Below, in pieces: positions 26,349 to 38,714 of a stretch of DNA of 64,000 nt (its first letter is position 1; each line of letters opens with the position of its first letter). Position numbers and translations under genes: made by a program. Under the pieces are notes generated by a model. It saw only the letters and a list, made by a program, of their open reading frames with translations. It searched no databases and was not told the origin of the DNA. The stretch is from Daldinia sp. FL1419 (Eukaryota; Ascomycota; Sordariomycetes; Xylariales; Hypoxylaceae): assembly GCA_025201765.1 (NCBI GenBank), contig MU623500.1, forward strand, positions 1-64,000, read 5' to 3'.

Positions 26349-28463
26349 ATGGGGAGCTTTGAACCCCTTATGGACTTTAATCTCCCGGAGCTTCTGGTCG
26401 GGGATTTGGAAGATTCGAAGGAAATATTCAGAGCGAGGCAATTGACTGCTGGTGCACCAGCACCGTCCTTGGCCGACGATGGAACTAAGAGACGATATTC
26501 ACTTCAAGACAGTTCGTTGAGCGCTGTTAATTCGTCTCATCTTTTAGATACGATGGCGAAGGCGAGATCGCTACAAAATGTGAATGATACACAATCGCAT
26601 TTCTTTACGATTCGGAACGAGTCTCATCGAAACCGTAGTGATTCCGATTCGGCCAGTAGCGAATCCTCTGGCGGATTGATGCCTCCATCAATCGGCACAC
26701 GGGACGCATCGATCGCCACAACAGCCACTTCGGTAACTTCTGAAAAGTTAGAGCCACCAAATGAAATGAAATTAAAGCTTGTGATACAAGGGAAAAAACA
26801 AGCCGGTCAGAGCTGGATGGATCTAGATGCTGAAGACCCAACTTCTCCAGATCGCAGATACAGCATGATTAACATTCAGACAGCTGCTCAGTACTTGTCA
26901 CTACGGCATGACCAAGACGAATCGAGAAGTATGTCTTTAAATTCAGCTGTGCTGCGTCCGAACTTGACAGCTTCTCCCCCATCCTCGCCACAGGTATCCC
27001 TAAAACAGTCGCCAAAAATGTCCCCTGCTAGCAGCAAATCTTCGAGTACAGGTGATCAAAAACGTATCAGATCACCATTGACATGTCCCACACCACCCCC
27101 AGAGCGACGCTCTTCTTTGATGCACCGGAATTACCCTGTGCTTCCCAAGATTAACGTGTCGTCTTCTCTACAAGCCTTGTCGACACAGCACGAAGGCGAG
27201 ACGTCATCTGTAGATCTCAATATGCCATCGTTATCCCCGCCCCGACCGCTTCGCCGTGAGGCGAATGATGCTGTTGATGGGCGTAGCAGCAGCAAGAGTA
27301 GTCTACCCTTGCCAGAGACAGGCAATGGAAGGGACGAATCTGGACGATATTCGCGTCCGGAAAGCGCCGACTATCCAGAAATTGCACCGGGTGGAATCGA
27401 CGTTGAGTCCTGGCTGGAGTCTAGTGTCGACAATTTCCCTTACTATGCTCAGAATAAAGCCGATGGTGGGCATATGCCCCTCCCGCTTCCACCTGATGTT
27501 ATCGAGACCCTTCGAGTTTCAATAACGTGCTTCCCGGAAACGATGCTCCAATGTTCTAGCCTCTCTATCGAGACTATACGCAGCCATTCCAGAAAACTAC
27601 GGTACAAATCATCCAGCCCCGCGAGTCTGTATTCAGAGTCGCCCGCTTCGGTAGACTTATCAGACCAATCGAAGCAGCAGACAAAATGGAAATGGCTACC
27701 GCTCAAGAGACAACAATCTTCTCCCGCCGAGACGCCAACCAGCCCTCAGCGATTTGGGTTCGGGGAGAGTTTGGAGCCAAGGTATAGCCCGACGTGGCCT
27801 AAGAAATCGGACTGGGCCACAATTCAGAACCTTTTCCCCTCCGGATCTGATTATCTCTGCGACGCCCTTTACGCCCACCTCGTAGCGTATAACTACATAA
27901 CTTCTCTATGCCCCCGATCAGTGCTTGTTAATCCTATGATTACTACCACGACTACTACCTCAAGACCCACTTCCAAATCATCGACAGCTCCCTCGGAACT
28001 CAGTCTTGGCCTCTCGCCTGATTTGCGTACGTCGGTTGATATACGTGCCTCGACAGACGGAGGCGCAATCCCGCGGAAAGCAGCGCACCTGCTCGGCTTA
28101 CAAGACGATCCGAACTTACCGATCCCCGAGCCACCTTCATCGCGATGCAACACACTCCGCAGCAAGCGATCGTTCTTTGCGGCGCCCAGAGCTGTCTCTT
28201 ACTACGAGGTTAGCAGGCCGACGACAGCTGTAGGCTCCGTTGTTGGTCGTCGTCTTCCCCAACCCGAGCAGGGCGAGCAAGTATTAAGGGATCTACGGCT
28301 TGGATTGGCGAGGTGTATCTCGAGACTTGTTGCTACGCTACGAGTGACGAACGGCAACCCCTCGAGCCCTGATGGTACGGGTGGAATAAAACGGGAGGAG
28401 GATCCTGACTTCATGCGGGCGTTGTGCGAAATCGTGCGCCTTTCCGAGGAGAGATACATGTAG
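26349..28463 (+). CDS. Uncharacterised fungal protein, Ser/Pro-rich, 704 aa
   Basis: An intronless 704-aa ORF. The chosen ATG has a good fungal context (TCACAATGG); no in-frame ATG lies upstream in the open frame. I do not recognise a named domain. The first half is Ser/Thr/Pro-rich and probably disordered, with repeated SPP/SPxx phosphorylation-like sites. A more ordered segment starts near residue 355 (GGIDVESWLES) and contains PPDVIETLRVSITCFPETML. A later conserved-looking block (SDWATIQNLFPSGSDYLCDALYAHLVAYNYI, about 485-518; key residues Trp, Phe-Pro, Cys-Asp, His) precedes another disordered linker. The end has a helical stretch rich in Arg and Leu and finishes RALCEIVRLSEERYM. It looks like a Sordariomycete-wide regulatory or scaffold protein; function is unknown. 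Base composition is that of a normal coding gene. Confidence 0.8.
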   Translation: MGSFEPLMDFNLPELLVGDLEDSKEIFRARQLTAGAPAPSLADDGTKRRYSLQDSSLSAVNSSHLLDTMAKARSLQNVNDTQSHFFTIRNESHRNRSDSDSASSESSGGLMPPSIGTRDASIATTATSVTSEKLEPPNEMKLKLVIQGKKQAGQSWMDLDAEDPTSPDRRYSMINIQTAAQYLSLRHDQDESRSMSLNSAVLRPNLTASPPSSPQVSLKQSPKMSPASSKSSSTGDQKRIRSPLTCPTPPPERRSSLMHRNYPVLPKINVSSSLQALSTQHEGETSSVDLNMPSLSPPRPLRREANDAVDGRSSSKSSLPLPETGNGRDESGRYSRPESADYPEIAPGGIDVESWLESSVDNFPYYAQNKADGGHMPLPLPPDVIETLRVSITCFPETMLQCSSLSIETIRSHSRKLRYKSSSPASLYSESPASVDLSDQSKQQTKWKWLPLKRQQSSPAETPTSPQRFGFGESLEPRYSPTWPKKSDWATIQNLFPSGSDYLCDALYAHLVAYNYITSLCPRSVLVNPMITTTTTTSRPTSKSSTAPSELSLGLSPDLRTSVDIRASTDGGAIPRKAAHLLGLQDDPNLPIPEPPSSRCNTLRSKRSFFAAPRAVSYYEVSRPTTAVGSVVGRRLPQPEQGEQVLRDLRLGLARCISRLVATLRVTNGNPSSPDGTGGIKREEDPDFMRALCEIVRLSEERYM

Positions 28464-30462
28464 TCGCGTCGATGCGGCCGTAGCGTCACGAACCATGATT
28501 AACCAACCGCATCTATACCCAAATATAATGAACCATGCAGAGAGGATATACCTACGAGAAAATACAAAACCCACGAAGCGAAGACACGAGAGACGGCTTT
28601 TTAACACCGGCGGTTCGTATTCCCGAGATGATATTACCGCGAGCAGTATTTTACTCTCCGACGAACGATTTTTATTTACCCCTATGTACTTCTATATTTT
28701 CTACCGTAATATTCGCGATATCGTTTATTAGCGGCGCGTATGCAGCGCCGTATCACCCAGTCGGGAAGCATTATACTATATGTATCATAATACGTCATTA
28801 CTTGGTTTTTGCTCCTAATTATAGAACGGAGCCAGGATAGTCGAGCCTATTCTTAACCTAAATTCAGTTTGCCTCGGGGATAGACGAGGCCAGAAAAAAA
28901 AAGTAATAATCCGAGGTGTCGGAACGACAGTGCCGAGTTGCGTGCAAGGAGCATGCCTTTTTTCATACGAGAGCATAGTTCAGGGAGAGATCATATTGAT
29001 AGATTTCTCGTACCTTTCATCTCTGAGCCGGGCGCACTGGGGGCGGGGAAAAGAGATAGTCATTGAAACGGAGTTGGCGAATCTGGTTCTTTGTAGGTTA
29101 GGTGCATACCCATACTAGTTAGTACCTAGTTAGTTGTCTTGTGTTTTTCCCCATCTCATAAGACTCCTCATAAGACTCCTCATCCCTGAAGTCAAGGGAG
29201 TCAGTCGGGTTAGGTAGTTTATTTGTGTGATAATTACTCAATTAATTAATTATTACATATGACCAGGTTTCTGGTTATGATCATTCGTTCTGATAATTTC
29301 TGATAATTTCTGCTATTTTCCACGGGATTAAACGGAAAGCAAATCAAAGAGACGGGATACAGAAACAAAATGAGGCTTAGATTGGGAATTACAACTCTTG
29401 TTCGTACGTTGCCTTGGTATCCATTATGATTATTTTTCCGTACCTAGTTATTAAACCATTAAACCATTAAATCGACCTATCGACCCCCAGTCCGGATGCA
29501 CACCCTCTACCACATCGCCAAACGAGGCATAGCGGCACGTAACATAGGCAATTTGTGCATTCGGGGCTATTTTAGGCTATAACACGACTCTATTATACAT
29601 AGTAGTTCCCAAGGCTCCGTACCGGCATTCTGGACGAGGCCTGCGGGGTGGGTTTACGCGAACGAATGCAACTAAAAGCCTACTAAAAACCTGACGGGAT
29701 TAATCCGCGCTAAAACGCGTCTAAGCTAGCTCCTTTTACACTAGTTTCTGGCATACCTAGTAGAGCTTCTTAGTTTTTAAGTTAGTTAGTTCTTATAACT
29801 TCGACCTTTGCGGAGTCCCCCCCCTCTTCGGAACACGGAGTAAGGGGGTTAGGTTAGAGAGTACCTATTACATAGTACCTATCTCTACGTTACCATCGCC
29901 TCCTCGACTCCTGTAAATACTACACTGCTACGCTGCTAACCTAGAGTTGTTATTGTATCACACCTAACGGAGTATTCCTTGGGGGTTCTTAATTTTGAGA
30001 CTGCGTAGGTGCTGGTGAAACGTGTCACGGGAATTTCCTACCCGTGCACAAATATCGACCCCTGGCTATATGACGATAGCTACCTACCTGGGGTACCCTT
30101 ACTTTTGTTCGTAGGCGTAGTAGCCTGTAGCACGATGTAATTAAAATAACGTGCTGGATATTATAGGTGGTGGACATATACGATGCTACTATGTAATCAG
30201 CAGTACACCTTGCTAGTTACCAATTCCAGACTCCCACATGATAAAGCAAGTTACCTAGTAAGCAGCCTAGGTAGATTACAATATGCAAACCCCTTCTCCC
30301 GTAATGCAATGCTCATATCCAAAATACAACGCCTATCTATCTCGCAACACTATTCCAATCATATGCTTAATATACGTCCCATCATTCCCAAATTACCAAC
30401 CAGTAATTTAACCCACCGAGATGCCTACCTAGGCAAACAAGTAGGTAAATAAGCATGCGTCG
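28464..30462. other. Intergenic between convergent genes
   Basis: This is the shared 3' side of the 704-aa protein gene and the membrane-protein gene. Open frames at 28495-28840 are short and motif-free. A 12-bp duplication is at 29155-29183, and AT-rich TTAATTAATTA sequence lies around 29240. No gene was supported. Confidence 0.55.
29155..29183. repeat. CTCATAAGACTC 12-bp tandem repeat
   Basis: Two full copies and a partial third of a 12-bp unit in intergenic DNA. Confidence 0.8.
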
Positions 30463-31605
30463 TCACCTATAATCCATCGACCCGTCGAAAGGATACCTAT
30501 CCCTTAACACGCCGCCGACCTGTCCCTTTTCCGCAAAATCGTCCATCCCCGTAAGCCCGCTCGACGACCTCGTTGTTGTAGGTGGCCAGAAAAAGCTACC
30601 GCCCTTACTATCCGAATCGCTTGGCGGATACGGGGTAGCTACAGACTTACCAGGGCCATTGGGCAAGTGGTCGACGGTGGGCGCAGCCAAGCGACCATGC
30701 ATGCGGAACGTCTTCGCGTGGGCGTTGCTCAGCCCCAGTAGGCCGGCCGTGATGAGTAGCAGCAGCATGAAGATAATGGAACCGACCTGCGTCATGTTGC
30801 CGCTAAAGGCCGCTACTACGTACACGATTAGCTTGGCGGCTGCTTCGAGGTATCCGTCGAGATGCGTCTTGGCACGCAGCCACGACGTCGTAGTAATGGC
30901 TTGCAGGTCTTCAGCCACGCCGCGCAGGCATACGGACCGGCCTTGTCCTAGGTCTACTAGATACTCCGTTAACAGACTACTGACGTCGGGTTTGGGCGGC
31001 GGGGCCACGGGAGGTTTCGACCGCTGCTTGATAACCCAGATGTTAAGGAGGCGGGAGAGCATAAGTGCAAGGAGGGATGCTACACCCCACCATTCCCGGA
31101 GCAGGATCATAAACACGAAGGCAGTTACGGTAAGTGCAGGGCTCATGAGGTACAATACGTGCGAGACCCAACCTAGGTCGGCGCCTTGATCCTTCCATAT
31201 GGTTGCTCGTTGGCCGTGAGCCTGCCGGCGTCCGCCCGGGAAGTAGTAATTACGCTCGGGTATCATGCCCACGTCCACGGTGATCCTTTGCCCAGCCAAT
31301 CCCACACGCTCCAGATATTGCTGCGTGGCGGTATTAGTGATATTGTGCGTTGACGTCTTGCCCTCGTATAACTCAATCGCGCTATACGATTCGGTAGTCC
31401 CGGCGAGAGCATCAGCAGCCTGCTGATAGTGCAGGCCGGGAGCGAGAAGCAAGGCATCGAGCCATGACGAACCTCCCACGATCTGCGTGCGCTTGGCGAT
31501 AGTTCCGAGATCTGCGAGGGCAAGAAGACCCGACGCCGAGAGCGTGAAGCCCGGAATAGGAGTTTGCGTCCAATTTGGGAACGAAGCCCCGCGCTTCACT
31601 ATTGT
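30463..31605 (-). CDS. Four-helix integral membrane protein, 5' end unresolved
   Basis: An open frame of about 380 codons with no upstream ATG, entered from a likely splice acceptor: the minus strand reads CTAAT, then AATTAG, immediately before codons Thr-Ile-Val-Lys-Arg. A small first exon is therefore missing. An ATG at 31675 is a candidate, but the obvious donors near it would give introns of only about 35 nt, so I leave it open. Four hydrophobic helices are visible in two hairpins, at about residues 147-167, 170-190, 254-267 and 271-290. The N-terminal 140 residues carry an NIT N-glycosylation sequon, and a Ser/Pro-rich tail of about 90 residues ends the protein. The family appears widespread as 'hypothetical membrane protein' in Sordariomycetes (recollection, not checked). 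Function is unknown. Confidence 0.7.
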   Translation of the reverse strand, partial: TIVKRGASFPNWTQTPIPGFTLSASGLLALADLGTIAKRTQIVGGSSWLDALLLAPGLHYQQAADALAGTTESYSAIELYEGKTSTHNITNTATQQYLERVGLAGQRITVDVGMIPERNYYFPGGRRQAHGQRATIWKDQGADLGWVSHVLYLMSPALTVTAFVFMILLREWWGVASLLALMLSRLLNIWVIKQRSKPPVAPPPKPDVSSLLTEYLVDLGQGRSVCLRGVAEDLQAITTTSWLRAKTHLDGYLEAAAKLIVYVVAAFSGNMTQVGSIIFMLLLLITAGLLGLSNAHAKTFRMHGRLAAPTVDHLPNGPGKSVATPYPPSDSDSKGGSFFWPPTTTRSSSGLTGMDDFAEKGQVGGVLRDRYPFDGSMDYR

Positions 31606-32830
31606 CTAATTATGATATTAGCACATTCGTCTACGTAACGACTTGGTTAAAGTAGATCTCTAAACGGACCTCCATTTCTAATGGTCCAAGCTATTCTTCG
31701 TGTAGATACCCTCTTAGTTGGTCACGGTATTAAATAGACCGAATTCATGACAAGGCTTAACCTGGGAGGTTGAAATTCGATCTTTGAAAAAGACGGCACT
31801 ACACGAAATGAAAGAGAGGCCAAAGCTAGGACGAACTCAAGACTAGGTCAAGAGGTCCGTAACATAGTAGAACCGATCCTCAGCTTTGTAGTCGGGGAAT
31901 TTTATCCTTTTCATAGCCATCATAAATCATAAATCCATCAAAAGAGGGTTGCAACGCGGTGCAAGGCTCTGAGCTACCCCTCGCTGATCAGTAGGGCTAG
32001 CTCGTCGTCGAAGCAACCATAAGCAAGTCCGACATGTGAAGGATCTGAGGTAGATTGACCAATAGCGTTGCGGCGACGGCATCACGAGTACCTAAACCCA
32101 TCGTAGCGCAGGGGAGATGATTACACCCTCCCGCCCAAAAAAACCCGCCAAAACTTACGTCGATAAGACACGGGTGGTATCTTCTTGGCGTTTTAATCGA
32201 GTAATTCGGAAGGCAGATGCATTTTAGTTCTCAGACAAATTTGAGGAGGTTGAGGAGAAAGATTTGGGGGAAGGTTTTCGTCGAATCCGAGTGGAGGATC
32301 AAAATACTAACCGTAGGTTAGGTACCTCCTTAAGGTATCTTTTAAGCTTGCTAGCTGCAGAAAGAGCTGCAGGTCATTGTGACAGGTGACTCCATAACTG
32401 CTAAATTTCATTATCTTTCCACTAATCTTTCATAAAAATTAGTGCTAAGCTTAGCTCGCCTGCACTCCCTATTTTAAGGTTGATTCAAACATGCATAATT
32501 AGATCATTTTCAATCTCTTGACTAAAGTTGTCTGGGGTAAATAGGTTGTTTGACGCCGGAGCGAAAACGGACCACTCGAAGAGGTACCTAGGTACCTTCA
32601 TCTCCTTACATAATACTATGCGCCTTATGTTATCGATAAAAGCTCCTAATCCGATAAGTGCGTAGATCCTCGTCTCTCATACGTCGGTTTGTACACTACC
32701 TAGCTTCTCAACTTCCCATCATCCAACTTATCCTTCCTCTTCTTTTCTTGATCATCAAAATAACTAGCATCGCCCAAGGGTTGTAGATCTCGCACCAGAG
32801 AACGCACTAGTTAGCATGACTTGACCCAAA
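31606..32830. other. Divergent promoter region upstream of atg29
   Basis: About 1.2 kb lies between the membrane-protein gene and the divergent atg29 gene. It should contain the missing first exon of the former and both promoters. A CT-rich leader with the words CTTATCCTTCCTCTTC precedes atg29. No other gene is seen. Confidence 0.5.
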
Positions 32831-34371
32831 ATGGCGCCTACGCAGCCGGAACCGACATACACGGTTTTCGTACGACTCCCGTTTCCCAGAGGCGACTTTG
32901 TCGATCCACCGCCCGTACGTAATTCAATAGATTCTATCGTCATCCTCTCTCGCGCGTTTGTTCTAAACTAAGTGTTATTTGCAGACGAATTGGGATTCCA
33001 GCAAAGATGAGATCCTTTGGAGTATCGTATCCCGTCCTTATAAGACGGATATAGACTGTAAGTGATGATTGATTACCCACCTATTACATCTGACGATTAT
33101 ACGAGAAATGACTAATACATAACTTCTAGGGAACGATATGTAAGTGCTAACTCCCATCCCTGATATCATTCTTTCACCAACTCATTTCGCAGTGCAAATC
33201 AGTTCGGAGTCACCGTCGACTTCCTCCTCCAGCAGATTACCTGGCTCAGCAATCACCACACCTCCCAGATTCAAACGCAGTTGCGCAGAGCCGCCACGGC
33301 CGCCAAGGGCTCGGCGCCTTCGCCCCAACCTAGACCCGATGGCTTGTTCTCCGCAGAACCCATGCGACGCGCCGCGTCCGGCGAGAGGTCGGCACGAGCG
33401 CCGTCGGCCCTATCTATTAGGAAGGACTCCCCTCTCCCGCGTAACGACGGTAGTGTCCCCGGTACGCCGATGAGGAGCACCCCCCGCCCAACCGTAACAC
33501 GCACATCATCTTCAAACACCGCCGTCTACACAACTCGCAATCTCAATAACAGCGGCAAAGCCCCCGTAAAATCCAACGTCGAGTCCCAGCGCCGCCGCCT
33601 CTCCTCCCTTCCCATCGCCACATCCGTCGACGACGACGAAGAAAACAACGACACCGATCCACAAAATGCAGAACCCCTATCTCCTGGCCCAGCCGAGTCC
33701 AGCGATTCCGCCAGCTCTTCGTCATCTAGTCCTGCGCAATCGAGAATCATCCGTCGCCCACCTCGTTTCCAAGGCGGCGACGCAGCACCCTCTTCCTTCG
33801 CAGACGATGAAGACGAAGACGAAGACGACGGGGACCCGGCATTCTTATACCAGCCGCAAGCCGACGACAGCGGCGGGCAGCACGATCTTAGCGCTACGCT
33901 CCGCGGGAACAATAACCCCTCGCGGGACTTTGTGAAGCGGCACGCCCGGGTCCATCGCTCGCAGACGTCGGACTCGTCGACGAATTCTACGGCGATGAGC
34001 GGGAGTCGTACGGGGATGGGGGCGGGGGGGCCGTTGTCGCCTCGGCGGAATATGGGCGTGGGGTTGCAGGGACGGAGTCCTGGCGCCAAAGGCAAGGGCA
34101 AGGAGTACTCGAAGAATAGCGATAGTGGGACGCCGAGTATTGGGAGTAGTTTTAGTGATCTGGATGGTACGTATGAACTGATATTGCTTTCTTGCCTTCT
34201 TTTTATTAGGACGGTGTAACATGTGCTAATCAGTCCACAGACGCTTCAGTAACGCAGTCGGCGCTAGAGGAAGCGTTCGCGAGCCAGATACAGCATGGCA
34301 CCATGAGTAATCTTAGAGGGACTATCGGTGCCATTCGCAGTAGATATCTACCCGGCGGCTCGAATCAATGA
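32831..34371 (+). CDS. atg29: Autophagy-related protein 29 (Atg29)
   Basis: A 423-aa protein from five exons: 32831-32914, 32985-33057, 33130-33139, 33193-34166 and 34241-34371. Atg29 is a fungus-specific scaffold that with Atg17 and Atg31 organises the phagophore assembly site. The N-terminal globular domain is diagnostic: YTVFVRLPFPRGDFVDPPP, then NWDSSKDEILWSIVSR, DWNDIANQFGVTVDFLLQQ and a Trp-Leu followed by QLRRA (residues about 10-100). The long remainder is Ser/Pro-rich and disordered, with an acidic EDEDEDDGD stretch near 230. A short conserved end (ALEEAFASQIQHGTMS, then an Arg-Ser-Arg-Tyr-Leu motif) is supplied by the last exon. Exon 3 is only 10 nt long, yet both flanking introns have GTAAGT donors and it supplies the conserved Trp-Asn-Asp-Ile. 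Total coding length is 1,272 nt. No lesion is seen. Confidence 0.92.
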
Positions 34372-35438
34372 GGCACGTTTAGATACCCTACTTAGAGTTG
34401 ACGTCTAGGGATTTTTGTTTCTACTCTTGCAGGTTTTTTTTTTCGGACAATTTTGGGGGCACATCTTCACTCTGGTCGTTGGCTAGGAATGGATTGATTG
34501 GTCGGACTGGTTTGCGGTTGATATTTGCTTCTTACGGATTTAAGGGCTGAGGGCAGGCAATTTGTGTGGCGCTTGTGGAACTTTGATATTTGGCCAGGGA
34601 AATAGGAGAGGTGTTTTGGGAGATTGGGCTGGATTTGAATCGGAACTGCTTCACGCCTACCTAGGTACTTAGGTAAGTATACATTATTATTACATGTACC
34701 TACCTACCTTACCTACTTGCATCGAGCGGATGGGTATTATTGCTAGTACGATATACTTGACTGGAGAATTGACAGTTATAGCTGGTACTTTGCCCGATAT
34801 TGCCTGTTGCCTTCCATTCTCTCTTAGGTACCTATGTACAAGATATCAGGCAATCTATAAGATCATATATATGTACCTAGGTACCTATTTATGATACTTT
34901 TATGCACACGTCTCGTCAAAACTTAGGTAATTTCTTCAGATAGTTACTTCTTCTAAAGTTGGTCATCTGTAAAGGCCAAGAAACATTCTCGGGAAACAAC
35001 GGTATCCTGGTAGGTGGAAGGTACGAGGTCTAATAAGTGCGAGGCATTGGAAGGCACGTATTGAAAAGCTTCTAAGTTAGGGGGTTATAGAGTGTTGAAA
35101 TAGATCTTGAGATTTACTATAGTATAGTAGGTACCTAGGTACCTAAGTAACCTGTCAAGTTTCAACACAGCTACATCATCAAGATAACAGGGAAAAGAAG
35201 AAAATATACACCACGTGTGTGTGCGTGGTGGAATTGTTTGGTGATAACGATGGCCAGCAAATGCACACAACTTATATACCTACCTAGGTATGTAGGTAGG
35301 CAGGTAGGTAGGCAGGTAGGTAGTCTTCCATCTACACTCATCCCATCGACCTTGTTTCTACAACTATCTTCACTTCAATTTCCATTTTACACCTTCGCTA
35401 ATTTCTCAGTAGTCATAAGCGAGAGTCGACTCAACACT
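34372..35438. other. Intergenic, repeat-rich
   Basis: No gene is supported. Includes the atg29 3' flank and dense TACCTAGGTACC words (34695-34720, 34825-34890, 35128-35150, 35279-35324). Confidence 0.6.
35279..35324. repeat. TAGGTAGGCAGG degenerate tandem repeat
   Basis: A run of TAGG and CAGG units opened by the palindrome TACCTAGGTA. It lies about 115 bp upstream of the HET pseudogene. Confidence 0.8.
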
Positions 35439-36990
35439 CTCTGCGATGTTTGTAAACCCATATTCGCAGATAACTCCTACGAGTGGTGAGATGCTCACTG
35501 GAAGGCATCTTACCCAGATAAAATAAGCCAAGATGGCATATTCAGAAATCCTGACGACTATATTCTCGAAAGAGGAATCCACACTTTCCATTCTAAACCG
35601 CATCACCAATCTATAGAAAGACTTTGGTTGGCGGTAGATTGTGGATGTTGGACCTGTAAACGAGTCTGTCTATTTTCCCATCAAGTCGAGCAATTTTAAG
35701 CCACTGTTATATGCACTCGTTAAAACAAAAGAACAAGGATTCAGACTTCAATTTTATGATTCGGTTGTATGGTTCGACTTTGAACCTTCCTCATCGATGT
35801 CAAGGATTGGGCAATTAGCAAGGCGTTCGCAATTAAGAAACCATACGGGCCACGAGGATGTCGCAGACCTAGCCTCTAGATGGTTGGCACACTGCAAGGC
35901 CAATCATAAGCATTGCTCAACCTCTTCTGGATGGAAGCCGTCAAGACTATTGGATATCTTAACGGACATCTTTAAACTGCTCGATGGATCCAAAGTCCCA
36001 CGACATACTGAATACGCAATATTAAGTTATTGTTGGGGTAAAGACAAGTTATGATTCAGTTCCTGAGGGGTGTTAATATCAAGGAACTACCTTTAACCAT
36101 TCAACATGCTGCCTTGACAGTTCGCAGATTAGGAATTAGATATCTTTGGGTCGATAGGTAGTTGTATCCTCCAAGGAACTGATACGGAAGCCTAGGCAGA
36201 CTGAAAAAGCGAATCGCTCTCTATGGAAAAAGCTTATCGAAACGGTCTTTTCAATATCGGTGCTGCGGCCACCGACGGAGCGAATGGAGGGATGCTTGTC
36301 AAGAGAAAATACTCGCCGGGTCATATTATTATACAGTGGCCGGCTACCCAAGGAGAACATAGACCATACGAAATAAGGAGCGAACAACATCTTCATCAAC
36401 TAGACGAATCTTGTGAGCTTCTAAAAAAACACCACAGTACAGAAAAGGGGTTCGGCCTTACAGGAATGCGTACTGTCTCGCCGGATACTATCATTTACAA
36501 GTGGAGGCGTTATTTGGCAATGCTCAGAATCAGCTGCCATTGAAAAGAGCCCTCACGGGCTGCCTAAAATTTTCGAATATGATAAAATGAGGTTCTACGC
36601 TGGGCTTAGCCAACACCCCTTTTGGGCTTTGACACCGGCTCGGGCAAATAGTCGGGGAAATTCAAAGAGCAATACCCTACATCATAAGTTCTTCACAGCC
36701 TTGGACCACTACGTCAGAGCCAAGTTGAGCTTCCCGAATAAAAATGTGTTTCGGGCCTTTGAGGGCATCGGATCTGAGATACAGAGGGAGACTGGCGAGA
36801 TCTAGCGATTGCAATCCCCTGGCAACAATGAGTTCTAAAGACTTCTGGCCTAATCTACTATGTGTCAGTCGGCTCGTGGATCCTAGGTCACTGAATCTAA
36901 GTACCAGGCATCCTTGGCGGTTTTCCAACTTTGAGGAAGGAGACTTGTACTTGGTATTAATCTTTCAGGTCCGTGGGGGGGTAAGTTGAA
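35439..36990 (+). pseudogene. Decayed HET-domain (heterokaryon incompatibility) gene
   Basis: Remains of a HET-family gene, whose intact members trigger vegetative incompatibility or programmed cell death between genetically different fungal individuals. Homology runs through several frames. It opens with LCDVCKPIF and stops at TGA near 35487. It continues as a Trp-Thr-Cys segment and shifts frame near 35660-35690. It then reaches the HET core TEYAILSYCWG (ending with TGA at 36052-36054), shifts again into LPLTIQHAALTVRRLGIRYLWVD, and hits further stops at about 36150-36220. A later piece reads AYRNGLFNIGAAA, and a last one resembles the KLSFPNKNVFRAFEGI part of HET C-terminal regions. At least two frameshifts and several stops are needed, and some stops sit where Trp or Glu codons are expected. 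This is a dead gene, and the intergenic setting is AT-rich and repeat-rich. Confidence 0.85.
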
Positions 36991-38157
36991 ACTAACTATG
37001 GGTTATACTTACGAAAATTCTTGAATGGTACATTCCGACGTCTACGCAGGGTCAGAAATGCGTCAGCTGTTAAACCTCGACTTATAATCAATCTTAAGTC
37101 AGCAACTTCGTCAAGCTAGTTAAAAGCTTGACCTGACCTGTACCTGAGCTAACCTAGCTTACAGAGGTCTAATTGTCACAAGATCTACCCAGGTAAGGCT
37201 TGAAAATCTTTTATCTAACAGGTCAAATACATAAACTGAGGCTATTCAAAGCCCACCTCAGTATATATTTAAGGGATATAATTAGCTTTAATTAGTTAAT
37301 TTGTTTGCTTCATCGGTAGCATACCACTTTTTCAAAATTTAGTATTTAATAGGGGCTTTATAGGGTTGATCCCTTTAGGTCAGGTTCACGATATAGCCAG
37401 GTAAGCCTCAAATTTAAGAACATGCTTACCTAGGTAGACCAGCGATGTTAAGATTACCTAACAGTATTCCCGCCGGGGCTTTGGCCCTATGGTACATGAT
37501 CCCTGGGGCGGCGAATTAGTGATGTTAATCTGGATCAGGGCCAATACCAAGGCGAAGAATAATGGGAATCTTACGAATGGAGGGGGTTAGCAGCAAGCTT
37601 TATTTCAGTCAAGCACCCAAGCACCTTGTCTGAATCGTGATAATTAAAACGATAGTCTGACTTCTCGTATCAAATTAAACTGGGAAACTAACCGTCTAAT
37701 CACATACAATTAAGCAATCAAGCAACTAGTCAAGTTCGTGATGGTGTACGGCATTGGAGATTGTTCTCTTCATTAGGCCGTGTAACAAGGAGCAAGTCGA
37801 TGCAATGTTCCTCCTAGGTGTCTACCTCAAACTCAACGTCCGCGATTTCTTTTTCTTTCACATTAACCCTTGGCAACGGCGGGAAGAAACAGCCTGACCG
37901 CGAGCGTTACATACGAAACCTAGCTGAATAGACAAAGGCCATGCTGATGATGCCAAACTCCTGTACCTGCAACAAGTACGCCATCCGGCGCCAAAATCCG
38001 CCAAGATTCCCTTACTCGTAGGAAACGAAGTCATGTAGCCCTTCGTGTTTTCCAGCATCAACAAGTATCAACTTTAAGATGGCGAAAGGTTGCCGGAGGT
38101 TATAGTCACACGTATAAGTCGTTGATGTCGGGAGGAGACTGTCTCGTGGATAGGCGC
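36991..38157. other. AT-rich intergenic region
   Basis: No gene was recognised. Sequence around 37080-37450 is AT-rich with recurrent ACCTGA/ACCTAG and AGGTAAG words, and may be old, mutated repeat DNA continuing from the HET pseudogene. No coding match could be made. Confidence 0.5.
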
Positions 38158-38714
38158 TTAGAAACGGGTTACTATCTCGTGTTCCTCAACTATGATATAC
38201 GTTAATATACTGGCGACTAAGTAGAGAAATGAGGGCTAATAATAGTGATTATAGATCGTAACATACCATGACGGCGAGTTCCTTCGTTGTGGAGGGGCGT
38301 CCAGTGGCTCCATTCACCGCCGCGGTTGGGCGTCAGAGAAATAGGCTGGTCGAAGGACGCAGGGTCTTCATTCTTGACAGCACCGAAGTGGGAATCCTTG
38401 GGAGGAGGGACGGGCTCGTTGGGCTGGTGAGGGCTGAGAGGCTGAGGCGAAGCATCCGAGCGGAGGGTGTCAGGTCCAGAATGAAGAGCGCTAGAGCCCT
38501 TAGCCAAGCGGTTCTTGCGGGCTCGCCAGAAGAAAACCCCAATGACAGCGAGGAGAACAAGAATACAAATACCAGTGATGACACCGATCTCCAGGCTGCT
38601 AGGTTTATAAGGCATACGGCCGCCACCTAAGTCAGAAGGCGAGGTACCGCCGTCGAGAGGAGAGCCGGCGTCGTAACGACCATTGCCACTGGTATCTTGA
38701 GGACGAGGCGCCAT
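38158..38714 (-). CDS. Small single-pass membrane protein, 159 aa
   Basis: Two exons: 38267-38714 and a short terminal exon 38158-38189, split by a 77-nt intron with GTATGT donor. Reading through the intron instead would add an unrelated tail before a stop. The protein has a Gly/Ser/Pro-rich N-terminus of about 40 residues without signal peptide. One transmembrane helix follows at about 42-64 (IGVITGICILVLLAVIGVFFW), flanked by a basic RARKNRLAK stop-transfer. A Pro/Ser-rich cytosolic tail ends in VEEHEIVTRF. The topology suggests a type III (N-out) anchor with a disordered tail. I recognise no domain; similar small TM proteins are common in filamentous ascomycetes. The minus-strand leader carries purine/pyrimidine runs. 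Function is unknown. Confidence 0.75.
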